Positions 62,515 through 64,000 of a stretch of DNA of 64,000 bases are shown in pieces. How positions within the stretch are numbered: the first letter of the stretch is position 1; every line of letters starts with the position of its first letter. The notes beneath the pieces were generated by a model. That model was not told the origin of the DNA. It made no database searches and worked only from the letters and a program-made list of their open reading frames with translations. The position numbers were made by a program, and so were the translations under genes. Origin of the DNA: Pseudomonadota bacterium (GTDB lineage: Bacteria; Pseudomonadota; Alphaproteobacteria; Micropepsales; Micropepsaceae); contig JACQDN010000059.1 of NCBI GenBank assembly GCA_016201105.1, positions 1-64,000 on the forward strand. The letters are read 5' to 3'.

Positions 62515-64000
62515 ATGAGCAAAACACAATTGAGTCATGTGCGCGGCGCAAGTGAACCGGCTCTGATCGAGAAAACGATCGGAACCGCGCTCGAGGAAGC
62601 CGTGGCAAAATGGGGTGACCGGCTTGCGCTCATCTCCGCCCATCAGAGCATTCGTCTGACATATAAAGAGCTGCTGCAGCGTACCGACGATCTCGCCGCC
62701 GGTCTGTTGAAACTCGGACTTGGCCGCGGCGACCGGATCGGCATCTGGTCGCCCAATGGCGCGGAATGGACGCTCACCCAATTCGCCGCCGCGCGCATCG
62801 GCGCCATCCTCGTCACCATCAATCCGGCCTATCGGCTTTCGGAAGTGGACTACACGCTACGCAAAGTGAGCGTGAAGGTGCTGGTGGCGGCGGAGCGATT
62901 CAAGACCAGCGACTATGTCGGCATGATCGAGGAGCTGGCGCCGCAGATTTCCTCTTCAAAACCCGGCGCGCTGGTTTGCCCGAAACTTCCCGCGCTCAAG
63001 ACCGTCGTCGTGATCGGACCGTCCGCGCGCCCGGGCTGGCTGACCTTCGAATCGGTGGCGCACAAGGCGGACGAAGCATCACGCCGCGATGTCGTGAAGA
63101 TCGCGCGGGCGCTCGACCGCAACGACGCCATCAATATCCAATTCACCAGCGGCACGACCGGTTCGCCAAAAGGCGCGACGCTCTCTCACCGCAACATCCT
63201 CAACAACGGCTTCTTCGTCGGCCGCAGCATCGGGCTTGAGGCCGGCGACCGGCTCTGCATTCCCGTACCTCTTTATCACTGCTTTGGCATGGTGATGGGC
63301 AATCTGGGCTGTCTCACCCATGGCGCGACGATGGTCTATCCCGCGCCGGTGTTCGATCCGGAGTCAGTGCTGAAGACAGTCGCAGCGGAGAAATGTACCG
63401 GCCTCTACGGCGTGCCCACCATGTTCATTGCGGTGCTCGGCCATCCGGATTTCGCGAAATACGACGTCTCGTCGCTGCGCACCGGATGCATGGCAGGCTC
63501 GCCCTGCCCCGTCGAAGTGATGAAGCAGGTGATCGCCAAGCTCCACATGCGCGACGTGACGATCGCTTACGGCATGACCGAGACCAGTCCCGTCAGCTTC
63601 CAGAGTTCGGGCAGCGATCCGCTCGAGCGGCGCGTCTCCACCATCGGCAGGGTGCAGCCGCATCTGGAAGTGAAGATCGTGGACGAACACGGCAACACCG
63701 TTCCACGCAAGACGCCGGGCGAACTTTGCACCCGCGGCTATTCTGTGATGATCGGCTATTGGGACGATCCCGAGCGCACCAGGGAGGCTGTCGACAGCGA
63801 AGGCTGGATGCACACCGGCGATCTTGGCACCATCGACGAAGAGGGTTACGGCAACATCGTCGGACGCATCAAAGACATGGTGATCCGCGGCGGGGAGAAT
63901 CTTTACCCGCGCGAGATCGAAGAATTCCTTTACACCCATCCCAAGGTTGCCGACGTGCAGGTGGTGGGACTGCCCGACAGGAAATACGGCGAAGAGCTTT
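62515..64000 (+). CDS. AMP-dependent acyl-CoA ligase (partial)
   Basis: The open frame from ATG 62515 reaches the window edge, so the C-terminus is missing. It shows ADENYLATE-forming hallmarks: the P-loop [52 protein letters not shown] and [12 protein letters not shown]. It activates a carboxylic acid (fatty acid or similar) as acyl-AMP and then acyl-CoA. It is divergent from gabD across the palindromic element and near a crotonase gene, fitting acyl-CoA metabolism. Visible length is about 495 residues, so only some tens of residues are lacking. Confidence 0.92.
   Translation, partial: MSKTQLSHVRGASEPALIEKTIGTALEEAVAKWGDRLALISAHQSIRLTYKELLQRTDDLAAGLLKLGLGRGDRIGIWSPNGAEWTLTQFAAARIGAILVTINPAYRLSEVDYTLRKVSVKVLVAAERFKTSDYVGMIEELAPQISSSKPGALVCPKLPALKTVVVIGPSARPGWLTFESVAHKADEASRRDVVKIARALDRNDAINIQFTSGTTGSPKGATLSHRNILNNGFFVGRSIGLEAGDRLCIPVPLYHCFGMVMGNLGCLTHGATMVYPAPVFDPESVLKTVAAEKCTGLYGVPTMFIAVLGHPDFAKYDVSSLRTGCMAGSPCPVEVMKQVIAKLHMRDVTIAYGMTETSPVSFQSSGSDPLERRVSTIGRVQPHLEVKIVDEHGNTVPRKTPGELCTRGYSVMIGYWDDPERTREAVDSEGWMHTGDLGTIDEEGYGNIVGRIKDMVIRGGENLYPREIEEFLYTHPKVADVQVVGLPDRKYGEEL

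Overview
The window looks like chromosomal DNA of a GC-rich alphaproteobacterium. Evidence seen here: a contiguous mreB-mreC-mreD-mrdA-rodA block, a MucR/Ros-type regulator, an EcfG-type (GGAAC / CGTT) general-stress promoter, an alphaproteobacterial style che cluster, a PE-LIG-POL ligD next to ku, and a dispersed palindrome of the GATCTGAT...ATCAGATC kind common in Rhizobiales-like genomes. Species or family cannot be fixed from the sequence alone. Most genes have high GC; two stretches (about 32.4-33.7 kb and 46.3-48.6 kb) are clearly lower and look acquired.

Layout. 0-7 kb: edge of an IS630-type element, a large palindromic repeat, an SDR, a small disordered stress-type protein, an M20 peptidase, a POT peptide transporter with the relic of a second POT gene nearby, a CPBP-type membrane protease and an AraC regulator. 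7.0 kb: tRNA-Lys(CTT). 7.1-13 kb: the rod-shape (elongasome) operon on the minus strand. 13-16.3 kb: leuA, preceded by a leucine-codon-rich leader ORF and a stem overlapping its stop codon, and purT. 16.4-20.3 kb: housekeeping and stress genes on the minus strand (SDR, SnoaL-like, chorismate mutase, DUF4919, 1-Cys peroxiredoxin, Tat-exported MsrB). 20.5-23.6 kb: a putative amino/sulfo-amino acid use operon (DAACS symporter, Asp/Glu racemase, D-cysteine desulfhydrase family enzyme). 23.7-26.1 kb: an HTH-less Ada fused directly to its methyltransferase, an overlapping 2OG-Fe(II) oxygenase gene, and pirin. 26.1-27 kb: decaying DNA (osmC tail remnant, palindromic repeat, frameshifted tetR).

27.3-31 kb: a cassette with a glycolipid-binding family protein, two paralogous exported proteins, a nitrilase-fold hydrolase and an AraC regulator. 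31.4-34.4 kb: threonine/serine dehydratase, then a lower-GC pair (Rap1a-like protein, PurU). 34.7-42.5 kb: a tightly overlapping chemotaxis operon (MCP, CheW, STAS, CheY, CheA, CheW, CheR, CheY, CheD) with no cheB. 42.6-46.2 kb: GST, MucR-like protein without the zinc histidines, several small uncharacterised genes and a dienelactone hydrolase. 46.3-48.6 kb: a low-GC gene for an unusual protein, a large polytopic membrane region fused to a UbiA prenyltransferase. 48.7-53.1 kb: an NHEJ operon, ligD-ku plus a third gene for a BRCT-TPR protein. 53.1-59.8 kb: a DUF2182/DUF1326 pair, divergent GT39 and GT2 glycosyltransferases, and a Tat-exported PhoD phosphatase. 60-64 kb: crotonase, aldehyde dehydrogenase and an acyl-CoA ligase that runs off the right edge.

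Most notable for follow-up are the BRCT-TPR partner of Ku/LigD, the membrane-domain/UbiA fusion, and the leuA leader. All functional statements rest on recognised motifs and gene context; no database search was run.
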